This document shows positions 16,975 through 25,428 of a stretch of DNA of 64,000 nt, piece after piece. The translations under genes and the position numbers were made by a program. A model generated the notes under the pieces. It was not told the DNA's origin. It searched no databases and saw only the letters and a list, made by a program, of their open reading frames with translations. Positions within the stretch are counted from its first letter, which is position 1. The number at the start of each line of letters is the position of its first letter. This stretch comes from HXMU1420-13 sp965601825 (GTDB taxonomy: Bacteria; Bacteroidota; Rhodothermia; Balneolales; Balneolaceae), in assembly GCA_965601825.1 (NCBI GenBank), contig OZ271839.1, positions 3,410,001-3,474,000 of the forward strand, given 5' to 3'.

Positions 16975-18375
16975 TTAGCGAACCCTTTTAACTATTGTGT
17001 TTACTAATGCTGAAATAGCCTTCATCTGGTCAGCATTTAAATTATCAGCGTTTTCTGATTTCGTCCCAAATACAGAAGCACCTCTGATTTTCATAAATTC
17101 ACGAAGAACAACACTTATCTGATCTTTGTCCTCTTTAGCAGATTTTAAGGCAACATAAAATTGTCTCACAGCTAAATCATCTCTTTCAGCTATATAAACC
17201 TGATTTTGATTTTCAGTATAGATTTTTGCTGTGTACCTCAAAATCGCTATAAAAAATGAGGCGACCGCTAACATTATTGAAACACGTTTAATTAAATCTG
17301 GGATTCTTCCTTCTTGAGAATAATTATTTTCAATTGTGGTTATTAACTCATCTAATCTCGCACTCTGAGCAGGCAATTCATTTTCTCTTATAAATGCATC
17401 GTTTATTCCTTTCTGGATATCTAATGCTACTTTTATGAATTGTTCATCTGCGGCCAATCGGAATTCGGAGTTCGTCAAATAACTATCGAATAAAATTTTA
17501 AGATTGCTGATGTTATCAAATCTTTGGTTTTCAAAGGCTGTGACAAATTCTTGATAAATGCTATCAGCTCTTTCTTCTTTACAGCAATCCATTGCAAAAA
17601 AGTCATCAATCTCTTCAGCATATGTGTTATTGAATTCCAACTGAAAATCACTATTTAACGAGGAATTTATCTCATTAAGATTTCCATTGATTTGATTGAT
17701 TGTTCTTCCATCTCCTATCGATGAATCATTAAGAATGACATATGAAAACATCAGGATCACCATCAAAAAGGTTATTCCTAAAGTAAGTGTAATACTTAAA
17801 TACCTTTGTGCGATAATTGAAAATCTATCTCTTCTTAATTGAATATTTTCCAGTAAGTATGGTATGTGATCAAATCCATGTTCATCATCTTTCTCACCCT
17901 TTGGCAATCTGCTATTTAATGTTGATATAAACCTTTCGGAAGTAAAGATGCTTTTTATAAATGTCTCTACTTCATCCTTACTAAGGAATCCCTCTTTCTG
18001 CTCAACCTTTGATCTCCCAATTAATAAAATTGTAAATATTGCTCCGATAAATGCTGGAGCTTGAGATATGAAAATTAGAGTTACATTTATGAGTGAAAAT
18101 TCATCTAGATCGAAACTCATCTCAACTGTTAAACCTGTCGAGTAGGCTATCACTCCGCCAATTATAAGCGGGATGTAATACATGAAATTTTTCGATCCGT
18201 TTTTTGTCCAAAAACGATTCTCATGTATTAAGTCAAAAATAAAAAGAGAGGCAAGTGCTATTACAAATGAAAATTCTCCTAAAACATAGAAAATATTTTC
18301 AAAATTATAATTAAAGTATATTGAATAAATTAGTGTACCCAGTATTATAAATAATACTATGAAAATGCGCTTCAT
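16975..18375 (-). CDS. Unrecognised polytopic membrane protein, 466 residues
   Basis: I do not recognise this family. Visible are four N-terminal membrane helices (about 1-20, 28-48, 65-85 and 98-122), a cytosolic stretch, another helix near 197-220, a long extracytoplasmic helical region of about 150 residues that includes a Cys-Cys pair (AMDCCKE), a last helix near 365-385 and a Lys/Asp-rich cytosolic tail. The Lys- and Asn-rich, AT-rich composition differs a little from the flanking metabolic genes. It stands alone: the stop is 9 bases from the DinB gene and the start is 81 bases from the end of pxpC. An inverted repeat lies directly upstream of its ATG. A signalling or stress role would be speculation. 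Confidence 0.6.
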   Translation of the reverse strand: MKRIFIVLFIILGTLIYSIYFNYNFENIFYVLGEFSFVIALASLFIFDLIHENRFWTKNGSKNFMYYIPLIIGGVIAYSTGLTVEMSFDLDEFSLINVTLIFISQAPAFIGAIFTILLIGRSKVEQKEGFLSKDEVETFIKSIFTSERFISTLNSRLPKGEKDDEHGFDHIPYLLENIQLRRDRFSIIAQRYLSITLTLGITFLMVILMFSYVILNDSSIGDGRTINQINGNLNEINSSLNSDFQLEFNNTYAEEIDDFFAMDCCKEERADSIYQEFVTAFENQRFDNISNLKILFDSYLTNSEFRLAADEQFIKVALDIQKGINDAFIRENELPAQSARLDELITTIENNYSQEGRIPDLIKRVSIMLAVASFFIAILRYTAKIYTENQNQVYIAERDDLAVRQFYVALKSAKEDKDQISVVLREFMKIRGASVFGTKSENADNLNADQMKAISALVNTIVKRVR

Positions 18376-18431
18376 ACTTTAGATGATAAGATTAAAATTC
18401 GCGTTCACGATAATAAAATTCAATCTAAAGT
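18376..18431. repeat. 9-bp inverted repeat in the leader of the 466-residue membrane protein
   Basis: ACTTTAGAT (18376-18384) and its exact complement ATCTAAAGT (18423-18431) flank a 38-base AT-rich spacer. The inner arm abuts the ATG of the minus-strand gene. It could form a leader hairpin that covers the start, or be a two-site operator. Confidence 0.4.
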
Positions 18432-18456
18432 GAAAAATTACATGCGATATAGAATT

Positions 18457-19326
18457 CTAGTCTACAATATTAAACGTTATGTTATCTCCTCCTTTTACCT
18501 GCCCAAGTCTCCATAATTCTGATTCATCAACAATTCCAATTCTTGGATACCCACCAATAGTTTGACCGTCTTTCATTAGAATAATTGGATTACCCGATGA
18601 AGGAAGTTGAATAATGCCTGGAATTACCGGTGCCGAACTCATTTCAATGTTTGGAAATTGAATTTCATTTCCAATTAAGCGAATTCCCATCCTGTTGCTG
18701 TCTGTTGATACCTTGAATGGTGATCCTGTTAGTTGATCTTTCGCCTTATCATCGAGTAAATCAAATTCTGGACCGGATTTAATTTTGATTGAGATTTTGG
18801 TTGAGAAGTAAGGTATTTCCTCATTGCTCAATGTATAATGAGATGTAAATTCTGGATTTGAATTCCAAACAATCTCATCTCCAGCTTCTAATTTTCTGCC
18901 ATTAAAGCCACCAAATTTACCTGGCAAATAAGTTGAATAGGACTTCATTATTACAGGAATCTCTGGCTTCCCCTGAATTGCTAAATAAGAACGACACCCT
19001 CTAACGGGATGATGAATTTCCAGTTCATCACCGCTACTAATTTCAACTGGAATGTATTGATCAAACAGGACTCCATTTATAGTGGGATTACATTTTGCTC
19101 CGGTAACCGAAATAACACATGGATCATGAAATCGATATATCCCACCGTATAATGTATGTTCGATTGCCGGATATATTTCAGGATTTCCAATAATTGTATT
19201 TGCATCCTTCAATGATTTCGAATCCATTGCTCCTGAAATCGGAACTCCAATTTTTCGATAACCAAACCGGCCGAGATCTTGAATCGTCGACTGCATTCCT
19301 CGTTTTATAACCTGTAGTTTTCCCAT
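18457..19326 (-). CDS. pxpC: 5-oxoprolinase subunit PxpC (biotin-dependent carboxyltransferase-like)
   Basis: 289 residues starting GKLQVIKRGMQSTIQDLGR, the usual family N-terminus. The frame extends 51 codons upstream, but that part overlaps pxpB and looks unlike the family, so the ATG at 19326, 7 bases after the pxpB stop, is taken. Conserved blocks include GVPISGAMD, VTGAKCNP, GCRSYLAIQG, YLPGKFGG, a region around SDRMGIRL-like SNRMGIRL, and the C-terminal GYPRIG. PxpA, PxpB and PxpC together cleave 5-oxoproline to glutamate using ATP; PxpB/PxpC are also known as KipI/KipA. Last gene of the four-gene operon. Confidence 0.88.
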   Translation of the reverse strand: MGKLQVIKRGMQSTIQDLGRFGYRKIGVPISGAMDSKSLKDANTIIGNPEIYPAIEHTLYGGIYRFHDPCVISVTGAKCNPTINGVLFDQYIPVEISSGDELEIHHPVRGCRSYLAIQGKPEIPVIMKSYSTYLPGKFGGFNGRKLEAGDEIVWNSNPEFTSHYTLSNEEIPYFSTKISIKIKSGPEFDLLDDKAKDQLTGSPFKVSTDSNRMGIRLIGNEIQFPNIEMSSAPVIPGIIQLPSSGNPIILMKDGQTIGGYPRIGIVDESELWRLGQVKGGDNITFNIVD

Positions 19327-19333
19327 CAGAAGT

Positions 19334-19972
19334 TCACACAGGTTTAAATCTGAGTTTGTCACCCGGTGAAATAGAAATTGGAGGCTCATTCCCCGCATCA
19401 AAAAAACGTTGGGTTGTTTTTCCAATAATATTCCAGCCTCCGGGACTTTCAAGAGAATATATCCCCGTTTGTTTGCCACCTATTCCTATTGATCCGGCCG
19501 GGACTTTTGTCCTGGGTGTTTCTAATCTTGGTACAAATAACTCTGATTCCATTCCCTCCAGAAAAATGAATCCCGGAATAAAACCAATCATTGCAACCGT
19601 GTAGACTGGTTTGGAATGTCGATCAATGATTTCACTTTTTGATAGTCCTATTTGTTCACTTACACTTTCCCAATCTAATCCCTGAGAATAATCTACTTCA
19701 ACTTCAATAACCTTCTTTGGACTAGTTTCTAATTCAACCCTGTCAACGCTTTCTAGTAACTCAAAAAGAGACTGCTTTGTGGTGGAATAAAAAAGTGCTA
19801 CTGATTTATATGCAGGAATAATATCTGTTATTGCAGGGTCATTATGTGTTGCAAGTGTATGAAATAGCCGATGTATAAACTCTAAGTGTCCATCTTGTAT
19901 TTGTGGTTCCAGTAAAATTGCATCCTTACCAAATTCCGAAACCTTCCATGATATTCCATCAAACTGAAGCAA
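19334..19972 (-). CDS. pxpB: 5-oxoprolinase subunit PxpB (KipI-like)
   Basis: 212 residues. The conserved allophanate-hydrolase subunit 1 blocks are present: IPAYKSVALFY, HSKPVYTVAMIGFIPGF, VPRLETPRTKVPAGSIGIGG and SPGGWNIIG. The start is TTG, supported by GAGGAG about 7 bases upstream, and it overlaps the pxpA stop by 14 bases, suggesting coupled translation. The subunit forms the PxpBC part of ATP-dependent 5-oxoprolinase; in Bacillus the same protein is KipI, an inhibitor of the sporulation kinase KinA, which is not expected here. Confidence 0.88.
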   Translation of the reverse strand: MLQFDGISWKVSEFGKDAILLEPQIQDGHLEFIHRLFHTLATHNDPAITDIIPAYKSVALFYSTTKQSLFELLESVDRVELETSPKKVIEVEVDYSQGLDWESVSEQIGLSKSEIIDRHSKPVYTVAMIGFIPGFIFLEGMESELFVPRLETPRTKVPAGSIGIGGKQTGIYSLESPGGWNIIGKTTQRFFDAGNEPPISISPGDKLRFKPV

Positions 19973-20714
19973 TATTCACTCCTCTTGATCTTAGATACTC
20001 AAAAATCTGCTTTGCTAATTTGATTGAGCCTTCAGTGTCGCTATGTAAACACATAGTTTGAGCAGTTATCGATCTAACCATTCCAGAATGGGTTTTAACC
20101 TTAGCATTCAAAACCATATGATCGATATGTTCGAAAACCTTATCAGTTTCATGAATTATTGCTCCTTCCAGTTTTCTAGATCTCAAACTCAGATCATCTT
20201 CATAGGCTCGATCAGCGAATACTTCAAAAACAGCTTTTAATCCATTTTCATTTAGTAAGCGAGCTAGTACAGAACCCTCCTGACAATAAATTGGAACATT
20301 AAATTCTAGCTCTTTTATCACTTTAATAATTGTATTGGCGACTTTCTCATTTTTCGCAGCTTCATTATAAAGAGCGCCATGAGGTTTTATATGATGTAAT
20401 TGAGCTCCGGTGTCAATCACCAATTTTTTGAAATTTATTAACTGGTTTTTTAGGGCCGAACTAAGTTCATGTTCAGAAATTTCCAAAACAGTTCTCCCAA
20501 AATTAACTCGATCCGGATAAGATGGATGTGCACCAACAGCTACTCCATTTTTCTTTGCCAATTTTATTGTTGCTAACATCGACTGCTGATCACCAATGTG
20601 TCCACCACAGGCAATATTACAAGATGTGATATAAGGCATAATTGCAGCATCTTTTTGATGACCACTTTCATCCTTCCATTCACCTAAATCACAATTTAAA
20701 TCAATGCTTTTCAT
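19959..20714 (-). CDS. pxpA: 5-oxoprolinase subunit PxpA (LamB/YcsF family)
   Basis: 251 residues, standard LamB/YcsF length. Starts with IDLNCDLGEW, then TSCNIACGGHIGD, VAVGAHPSYPDRVNFGR, HIKPHGALYNEA and, late, MCLHSDT; these carry the conserved metal-type Asp/His residues. PxpA completes the prokaryotic 5-oxoprolinase. The ATG lies 3 bases after the stop of the NRAMP-like transporter gene, placing it second in the operon. Confidence 0.9.
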   Translation of the reverse strand: MKSIDLNCDLGEWKDESGHQKDAAIMPYITSCNIACGGHIGDQQSMLATIKLAKKNGVAVGAHPSYPDRVNFGRTVLEISEHELSSALKNQLINFKKLVIDTGAQLHHIKPHGALYNEAAKNEKVANTIIKVIKELEFNVPIYCQEGSVLARLLNENGLKAVFEVFADRAYEDDLSLRSRKLEGAIIHETDKVFEHIDHMVLNAKVKTHSGMVRSITAQTMCLHSDTEGSIKLAKQIFEYLRSRGVNIASV

Positions 20715-20717
20715 AGA

Positions 20718-21950
20718 TCAGAAAAATTGAAAGACTGCATTTAAACTTCTTGCTCCTAACCCAAGGGCAACAATTAACACTAAAACCCCAAGGATGTTTT
20801 GAATTGCAGTGTTGGTGTACATTCCCAGTAGTTTGGAACTATTCATTAAATAAATCAAAAATATGGCTACGACTGGAAGCAGAATTCCATTTGCTACCTG
20901 TGCAAATTGGATTATTAGAATCGGACTTCCGCCAAACATGCTAGCTAATATTCCTAATAAAAGAATCAGTCCCCAAACCATTCTGAACTTCCAGGATCGA
21001 GTATTATCATCCCAGCCTAAAATCCCTTTTGCTGCATAAGCTGCCGCCAGAGGTGCTGTTATTGCAGAGGAAATCCCGGCTGCAAATAATCCAATACCTA
21101 AAAAATAGCCAGACCAGGAACCTAATAAAGGTTTAAGCTGATCAGCCATATCAGCAGCAGATTGAATTCCTTCTTCCCCAAAAATCGTAGCTGCACTTGT
21201 AATGATGATACTCATGGATATTATCCCACCCAGAATAATTGCCGTTACGTTTTCTCTTCTTAAATCACCGAGTTCTCTTACACTTCGATATTTTTCCTTA
21301 ATAATGGATGCGTGTAAAAACAGGTTATAGGGAACAACAGTTGTACCAATTAAACCCATTACAAGAAGTAATTCACCATCCCCAAAAGTTGGAATAAACA
21401 TTCCTTTTAGGATTGTAGTAATATCAGGTTGAACAACAATTGCAGTAGTTAGAAACACCAAACTCATTATCATCACTAAAGCTATCAAAAACCATTCGAT
21501 CAGTTTTATCACACCGATGAACAGAATCAAAAAGGCAATACCTCCGATAATCAATGGAGTGAATGGAATTCTAACTTCGTTAACTTCGATACCCATTTTG
21601 AAGAAGAGTTCTTCGAATCCAAGTACAGCACCTGAAATATTCCCTCCCTCATAAGCTGCATTACCAATAACTATAGCACCAAAAACCAATAGAATTGCCA
21701 ACCAGCGAAACAATGGTAATTTTATTTCACTTCGAATTGCCTCTCCAAAACCATTTTGAGTTACTAAGCCAAGTCGGGCCGACATTTCCTGTAGAATGAT
21801 TGTGGTGATTACAGAAAATACGATTGCCCAAAGCATTGAAAAACCGGATTGAACACCGGCAAGTGTACAAACTGTAACTGTGCCGGGACCGATAAATGCA
21901 GCCGTAACAAGTGTACTTGGGCCAAAATATTTAGAAAGAATTGACTTCAA
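20718..21950 (-). CDS. NRAMP-related transporter lacking the canonical metal-binding motifs
   Basis: 410 residues with about eleven membrane helices and an NRAMP-like fold signature. In metal-transporting NRAMPs helix 1 carries D-P-G-N and helix 6 carries M-P-H; here the corresponding positions read G21-P-G-T24 and V206-P-Y-N209. The protein is therefore unlikely to be a normal Mn/Fe importer. It is the first gene of the pxpABC operon. Bacillus subtilis ycsG, an NRAMP-like gene in the ycsF-kip operon, is a known parallel. A role in taking up 5-oxoproline or a related compound is inferred from this context. The annotation mntH would be misleading. Confidence 0.82.
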   Translation of the reverse strand: MKSILSKYFGPSTLVTAAFIGPGTVTVCTLAGVQSGFSMLWAIVFSVITTIILQEMSARLGLVTQNGFGEAIRSEIKLPLFRWLAILLVFGAIVIGNAAYEGGNISGAVLGFEELFFKMGIEVNEVRIPFTPLIIGGIAFLILFIGVIKLIEWFLIALVMIMSLVFLTTAIVVQPDITTILKGMFIPTFGDGELLLVMGLIGTTVVPYNLFLHASIIKEKYRSVRELGDLRRENVTAIILGGIISMSIIITSAATIFGEEGIQSAADMADQLKPLLGSWSGYFLGIGLFAAGISSAITAPLAAAYAAKGILGWDDNTRSWKFRMVWGLILLLGILASMFGGSPILIIQFAQVANGILLPVVAIFLIYLMNSSKLLGMYTNTAIQNILGVLVLIVALGLGARSLNAVFQFF

Positions 21951-22057
21951 ATAAATTCCTGAAATGAGTCTTCCCGGGACTTTTATTTATCCTTCGATAA
22001 AACTATAATAAGCCCAACGAATCAGGAATTCCAACACTAAATGCGATCACCTTTTAC

Positions 22058-22483
22058 ATGGCGGAAAATAAGACGGTTCCAACAGGTCTCAGCGTTGATG
22101 ATTACATCAATGCAATAGATCATCCGCAGCGAAAGGAAGATTGTAAAGCCATTCTTGAATTAATGAAATCCCTCACTGGCAAGAAGCCAAAAATGTGGGG
22201 AACCAGTATGGTTGGTTTCGGTACTTATCACTATAAATACGAAAGTGGACGTGAAGGAGAAATGCTTTGTACTGGGTTTTCTAATCGATCACAGGCTATT
22301 ACAATTTATATGGCACAAGGCTATGAACGCGAAAAGGAATTACTGGAAACAGTTGGTAAGCACAAACGTAGCAAAGGTTGTTTTTACATAAAAAGACTTT
22401 CAGACGTAGACATTGACGTGCTTTCTACTTTAATTTTGGAGTCACTAAAAATAGTGGAAGAAAAGTACACTATAGTAGAATGA
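22058..22483 (+). CDS. DUF1801 domain protein
   Basis: 141 residues, full-length DUF1801: an N-terminal SVDDYINAIDHPQRKEDCK, then KPKMWGTSMVGFGTYHYKYESG and the C-terminal KGCFYIKRLSDVD. The fold is YdhG-like and the biochemical role is unknown. It is a lone gene on the plus strand, divergent from the NRAMP-like operon. The 184 bases that follow (22484-22667) show no gene, terminator or repeat I can support. Confidence 0.85.
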   Translation: MAENKTVPTGLSVDDYINAIDHPQRKEDCKAILELMKSLTGKKPKMWGTSMVGFGTYHYKYESGREGEMLCTGFSNRSQAITIYMAQGYEREKELLETVGKHKRSKGCFYIKRLSDVDIDVLSTLILESLKIVEEKYTIVE

Positions 22484-22667
22484 TAGAAGGACTATTCGTT
22501 ACATACGGGAATAACGTGGGAAAAAATTCATCGGCACAAACACATAATGATTGTCAGTTTTTTCAAATAGAGATTGATACTACCATACTCCCAATCAGTT
22601 CGCAAAACATTAACTCAACTTCGAATTTTATTAATTCGACAGATTCTAATATCAAATAATTTTTCGG

Positions 22668-23105
22668 ATGGAAAACAGAATTGAGCTGAAAACTACCATT
22701 AAGGCCAGCACAGAAAAAGTTTGGGACGCCATCACAAATCCAGATAAAATTGAACAATATTTATTTGGTTCACGCATAGAAACAGATTGGAAACCCGGAA
22801 GTAAATCGAATTTTTATATTGAACAAGAAGAGAAGCAAATTACGATTGTAAAAGGTGAAGTGATTCGTAACATCCCGGGAAAACTATTAGAGCATACTCT
22901 TTTTCCGGCCGGTACAAAATTGAATGATTCGCCGGAAAACTACATCGTGATTACCTATGAATTGGAAGATCATGGCGATGAAACAGATTTAACCATCACA
23001 CAAAAAGGCTACAAATATGTGGAAGATGGTTTACAACGCTATATTGATACTCAGAAGGGCTGGAAAGTAGCTCTACCAAAGCTAAAAGAAGTTGCGGAAG
23101 GTTGA
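22668..23105 (+). CDS. SRPBCC/AHSA1-like domain protein
   Basis: 145 residues forming one START-like (SRPBCC) domain: the opening IELKTTIKASTEKVWDAITNPDKI and the motif WKPGSKSNFY match activator of Hsp90 ATPase homologue 1-like proteins. Such proteins bind small hydrophobic ligands or partners; no specific function can be given. Its TGA stop overlaps the TTG start of the next gene by 4 bases (TTGA), so the pair is translationally coupled. Confidence 0.82.
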   Translation: MENRIELKTTIKASTEKVWDAITNPDKIEQYLFGSRIETDWKPGSKSNFYIEQEEKQITIVKGEVIRNIPGKLLEHTLFPAGTKLNDSPENYIVITYELEDHGDETDLTITQKGYKYVEDGLQRYIDTQKGWKVALPKLKEVAEG

Positions 23106-23338
23106 GTAATCAACCAAATAATCCACTTCATGGAGTAAAATTACAGCAAGTAGTTGAAGATTTAGTCAATTACTATGGCTGGGAGCAGTTAAGTTATCAT
23201 GTGGATATTAATTGCTTCAAAAATGACCCATCTGTTAAATCCAGCCTTAAGTTTTTACGTCGATTTCAATGGGCAAGAGATGAGGTTGAAGCACTATGGA
23301 TAGAAGTTATTTGGCCAACTCGTGAAAAAAAGAACTAG
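23102..23338 (+). CDS. VF530 family DNA-binding-like protein (DUF2132)
   Basis: 78 residues. The sequence QPNNPLHGVKLQQVVEDLV, YYGWEQLSYHVDINCF, DPSVKSSLKFLRR and ARDEVEALW matches VF530/DUF2132, a small fold proposed to bind DNA. Family proteins begin just before the conserved NNPLHG, which supports the unusual TTG start overlapping the previous stop. It converges on the EEP gene with a 4-base overlap: the palindrome CTAG gives both stops. Confidence 0.85.
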   Translation: MSNQPNNPLHGVKLQQVVEDLVNYYGWEQLSYHVDINCFKNDPSVKSSLKFLRRFQWARDEVEALWIEVIWPTREKKN

Positions 23339-24261
23339 TTCTTTATTCCGAATTCAAGAATCACCGGTAAATGATCTGAACCGTTTGGTTCTCCAACGCC
23401 CCTGCTGATAACTTCAATTCCTTCTGTTACAAATGCGTGGTCTAAAGTGATTGATAATAATTTCCAATGTGCATTCCAAGTGGGAAGGATTCCAAATCCA
23501 TTTCTAGAATCCCGGAGTTTACCACTCTTTAACAATCGTTTAAAGTTGGGCGAGAATACGGACGAGTTAAGATCACCAATTACAATCATTTCATTACTAG
23601 ATTTTTCAATGAAATCATTGATCTGCTCAAATTGATTGTTTCTAGAATTAAAGTAGCGGTTACCTATTGGTGGCAATGGATGCGTTCCTAAAATACTCAA
23701 TTCCTCATCTTGCAATTGCAGATTAACAAGAATCGAAGGTATTTCAACATCACTTAAATCGATTTGTTGAACCGAATCTAATTCAATTTTACTTATCAAA
23801 CCAAAACCAAAATTATCTGATCTGGGAATATGAAACTGAAATTGATAGTCTTCAATTTTTTCAAATTCTGATTGCCAACGATCCGTTAATTCCTGTATAA
23901 AAACTAAATCAAAATCCCCATTCTTTATGAATGAAGTAACTTGCTCATAGTTTTCGTTTGAAGAAAGTAGATTGATTGATGTAATTTTTAAACTCTCTCC
24001 ATTGATTGGTTCAATCTCAGATTTTGGATAAAAAAATAACAGGAAACTAAGTGAGAGAGCTAATGCAAATCCAAGTGAAATAGTTGATTCTGTCTTCTTT
24101 TTAAAAAATAGAGCTGTAACTCCAACTGCTAGGAAATAGAATAAATAATAAAGCCGAAAATGAGAGAAAAGATCAAATACCCAATTGAGACTCCCAAATA
24201 AGCCAAGAAGAAGAAGTATTACTCCTAGTACAATCAGAATTTTGAATAGATGCTGCTTCAC
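23335..24261 (-). CDS. Membrane-anchored endonuclease/exonuclease/phosphatase family protein
   Basis: 308 residues. Three N-terminal membrane helices (about 5-28, 37-52 and 58-80) are followed by an EEP catalytic domain with a Glu in FIQELTDRW, IGDLNSS (Asp-x-Asn) and terminal GSDHLPVILEF (Ser-Asp-His). This architecture is common in Bacteroidota and proteobacteria with an outward-facing phosphoesterase domain; the substrate is unknown. Its ATG overlaps the stop of the upstream glycosyltransferase by 4 bases, so the two form an operon. Confidence 0.85.
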   Translation of the reverse strand: MKQHLFKILIVLGVILLLLGLFGSLNWVFDLFSHFRLYYLFYFLAVGVTALFFKKKTESTISLGFALALSLSFLLFFYPKSEIEPINGESLKITSINLLSSNENYEQVTSFIKNGDFDLVFIQELTDRWQSEFEKIEDYQFQFHIPRSDNFGFGLISKIELDSVQQIDLSDVEIPSILVNLQLQDEELSILGTHPLPPIGNRYFNSRNNQFEQINDFIEKSSNEMIVIGDLNSSVFSPNFKRLLKSGKLRDSRNGFGILPTWNAHWKLLSITLDHAFVTEGIEVISRGVGEPNGSDHLPVILEFGIKN

Positions 24262-25379
24262 AAATTTTCATTGGTTACCAGAGATTCTATTCTATCGTCA
24301 TAATGATGAATAAGTTCTCCCCAATCATATCTTTTCACATCAGGTTTAAAACTCAGATGCTTCCAGTTGCTGATGATTGATCTCAATCGCTCTACAAGAT
24401 CACCTTCATCATACAAGCAGACTTCTTTTTGTTGATCAGTTAAATGCTCAGAATAAGCTAGTCGATTCGGTAATAGTGGAAAACATCTGCAATACATGGC
24501 TTCAACTACACTTCCTCCGAAAAAGTCCTGATTTGATGTCACAGGCAAAATATCCGCTTTCCAAAGTAATCGAGCGTATTCTTTAAATGATTCTGCATAG
24601 CCCCAATGAATAACTCGCTCTGATAATTTTGATTTCGCCTTCTCAAAAATGGGTGGATTCACTTCATTTTGTTCACCCAAAACAATCAGTTCGAAATCTA
24701 TACCTTGATCGTCAAGTTGAAAAAGTGTTTCAAAAAATTTCTCCGGGTTTTTGTCATACTCCCAGCGGTGATTCCAAAGTAGTACCGGTTTTTCATTTTC
24801 TCTAGGAAGTTCAAACTCATCAAATCTTGATAAATCCATCCCCAGATGCAGAGCCTCACTTTTTTCTTTGATGAGCTCGATGTTTTCTTTCCCCTGTTTA
24901 TCCGGAAATTGATTAAGGAACTTTGGAAGTGCACCAATAAATGATTCAAGGTGATAGTTAGAATTGAAAAACACTCGATCTGCAGCTAATGCAGACGTGT
25001 AATTTATAAAAGCATAATGGTTATCGCGTTTATGTTTTACATCACGATCTTGTGGCGACCACGGATAAGTCAATTGATTCTCATGGAAATAAAACGCGGT
25101 TGGAATCCCCGCTGATTTATCTTTTATAAGTCCAAGGAAGGTGGAGAAATCTAACATTGACGTCCCCAGAATTAGATCTGGCTTAGTTTCTAATTCATTG
25201 AATTGCTTTGCCAAAGAAACAGCCCCACCATGCATACGCCATTTCCAGTGCCTACCCGGTAGACTTAGAATCTCAATGTTATGGCGAGAATGTTTCTGGA
25301 ATCCTTCTGCCCATTGTTGATGTGAACCGGAGAAGAAGGGTTCTAATAAAACGATATTTAGATTTTTGTTTGTTGACAC
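24258..25379 (-). CDS. tRNA-queuosine alpha-mannosyltransferase-like (DUF3524/GTDC1)
   Basis: About 373 residues. The N-terminal DUF3524 block NIVLLEPFFSGSHQQWAEGF, LSLPGRHWKWRMHGGA and FYFHENQLTYPW matches the GTDC1/QTMAN family; a GT4-like C-terminal half has LLWNHRWEYDKNP and DFFGGSVVEAMYCRCFPLLP. Characterised eukaryotic members mannosylate queuosine in tRNA-Asp; bacterial homologues probably do the same. The frame can be extended to a GTG at 25415, but those 12 extra codons lie in a dispersed repeat and are absent from family N-termini, so the GTG at 25379 is preferred (moderately sure). Confidence 0.8.
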   Translation of the reverse strand: MSTNKNLNIVLLEPFFSGSHQQWAEGFQKHSRHNIEILSLPGRHWKWRMHGGAVSLAKQFNELETKPDLILGTSMLDFSTFLGLIKDKSAGIPTAFYFHENQLTYPWSPQDRDVKHKRDNHYAFINYTSALAADRVFFNSNYHLESFIGALPKFLNQFPDKQGKENIELIKEKSEALHLGMDLSRFDEFELPRENEKPVLLWNHRWEYDKNPEKFFETLFQLDDQGIDFELIVLGEQNEVNPPIFEKAKSKLSERVIHWGYAESFKEYARLLWKADILPVTSNQDFFGGSVVEAMYCRCFPLLPNRLAYSEHLTDQQKEVCLYDEGDLVERLRSIISNWKHLSFKPDVKRYDWGELIHHYDDRIESLVTNENL

Positions 25380-25380
25380 A

Positions 25381-25410
25381 CCCCTAAATCCCCTCTCAAA
25401 AGGGGACTTC
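25381..25410. repeat. Dispersed palindromic repeat (CCCCTAAATCCCC... type)
   Basis: The sequence has a CCCCT-CTCAAA-AGGGG hairpin core preceded by CCCCTAAAT. This matches a short repeat I know from intergenic regions of many Bacteroidota and other phyla. It sits immediately upstream of, or within, the 5' end of the mannosyltransferase gene. Confidence 0.65.
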
Positions 25411-25428
25411 TTCACTCCTCAAATCTCA

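Noticed and set aside
19327..19479. 51-codon N-terminal extension of PxpC
   Set aside because: It overlaps the conserved end of pxpB in another frame; family proteins start at the ATG at 19326.
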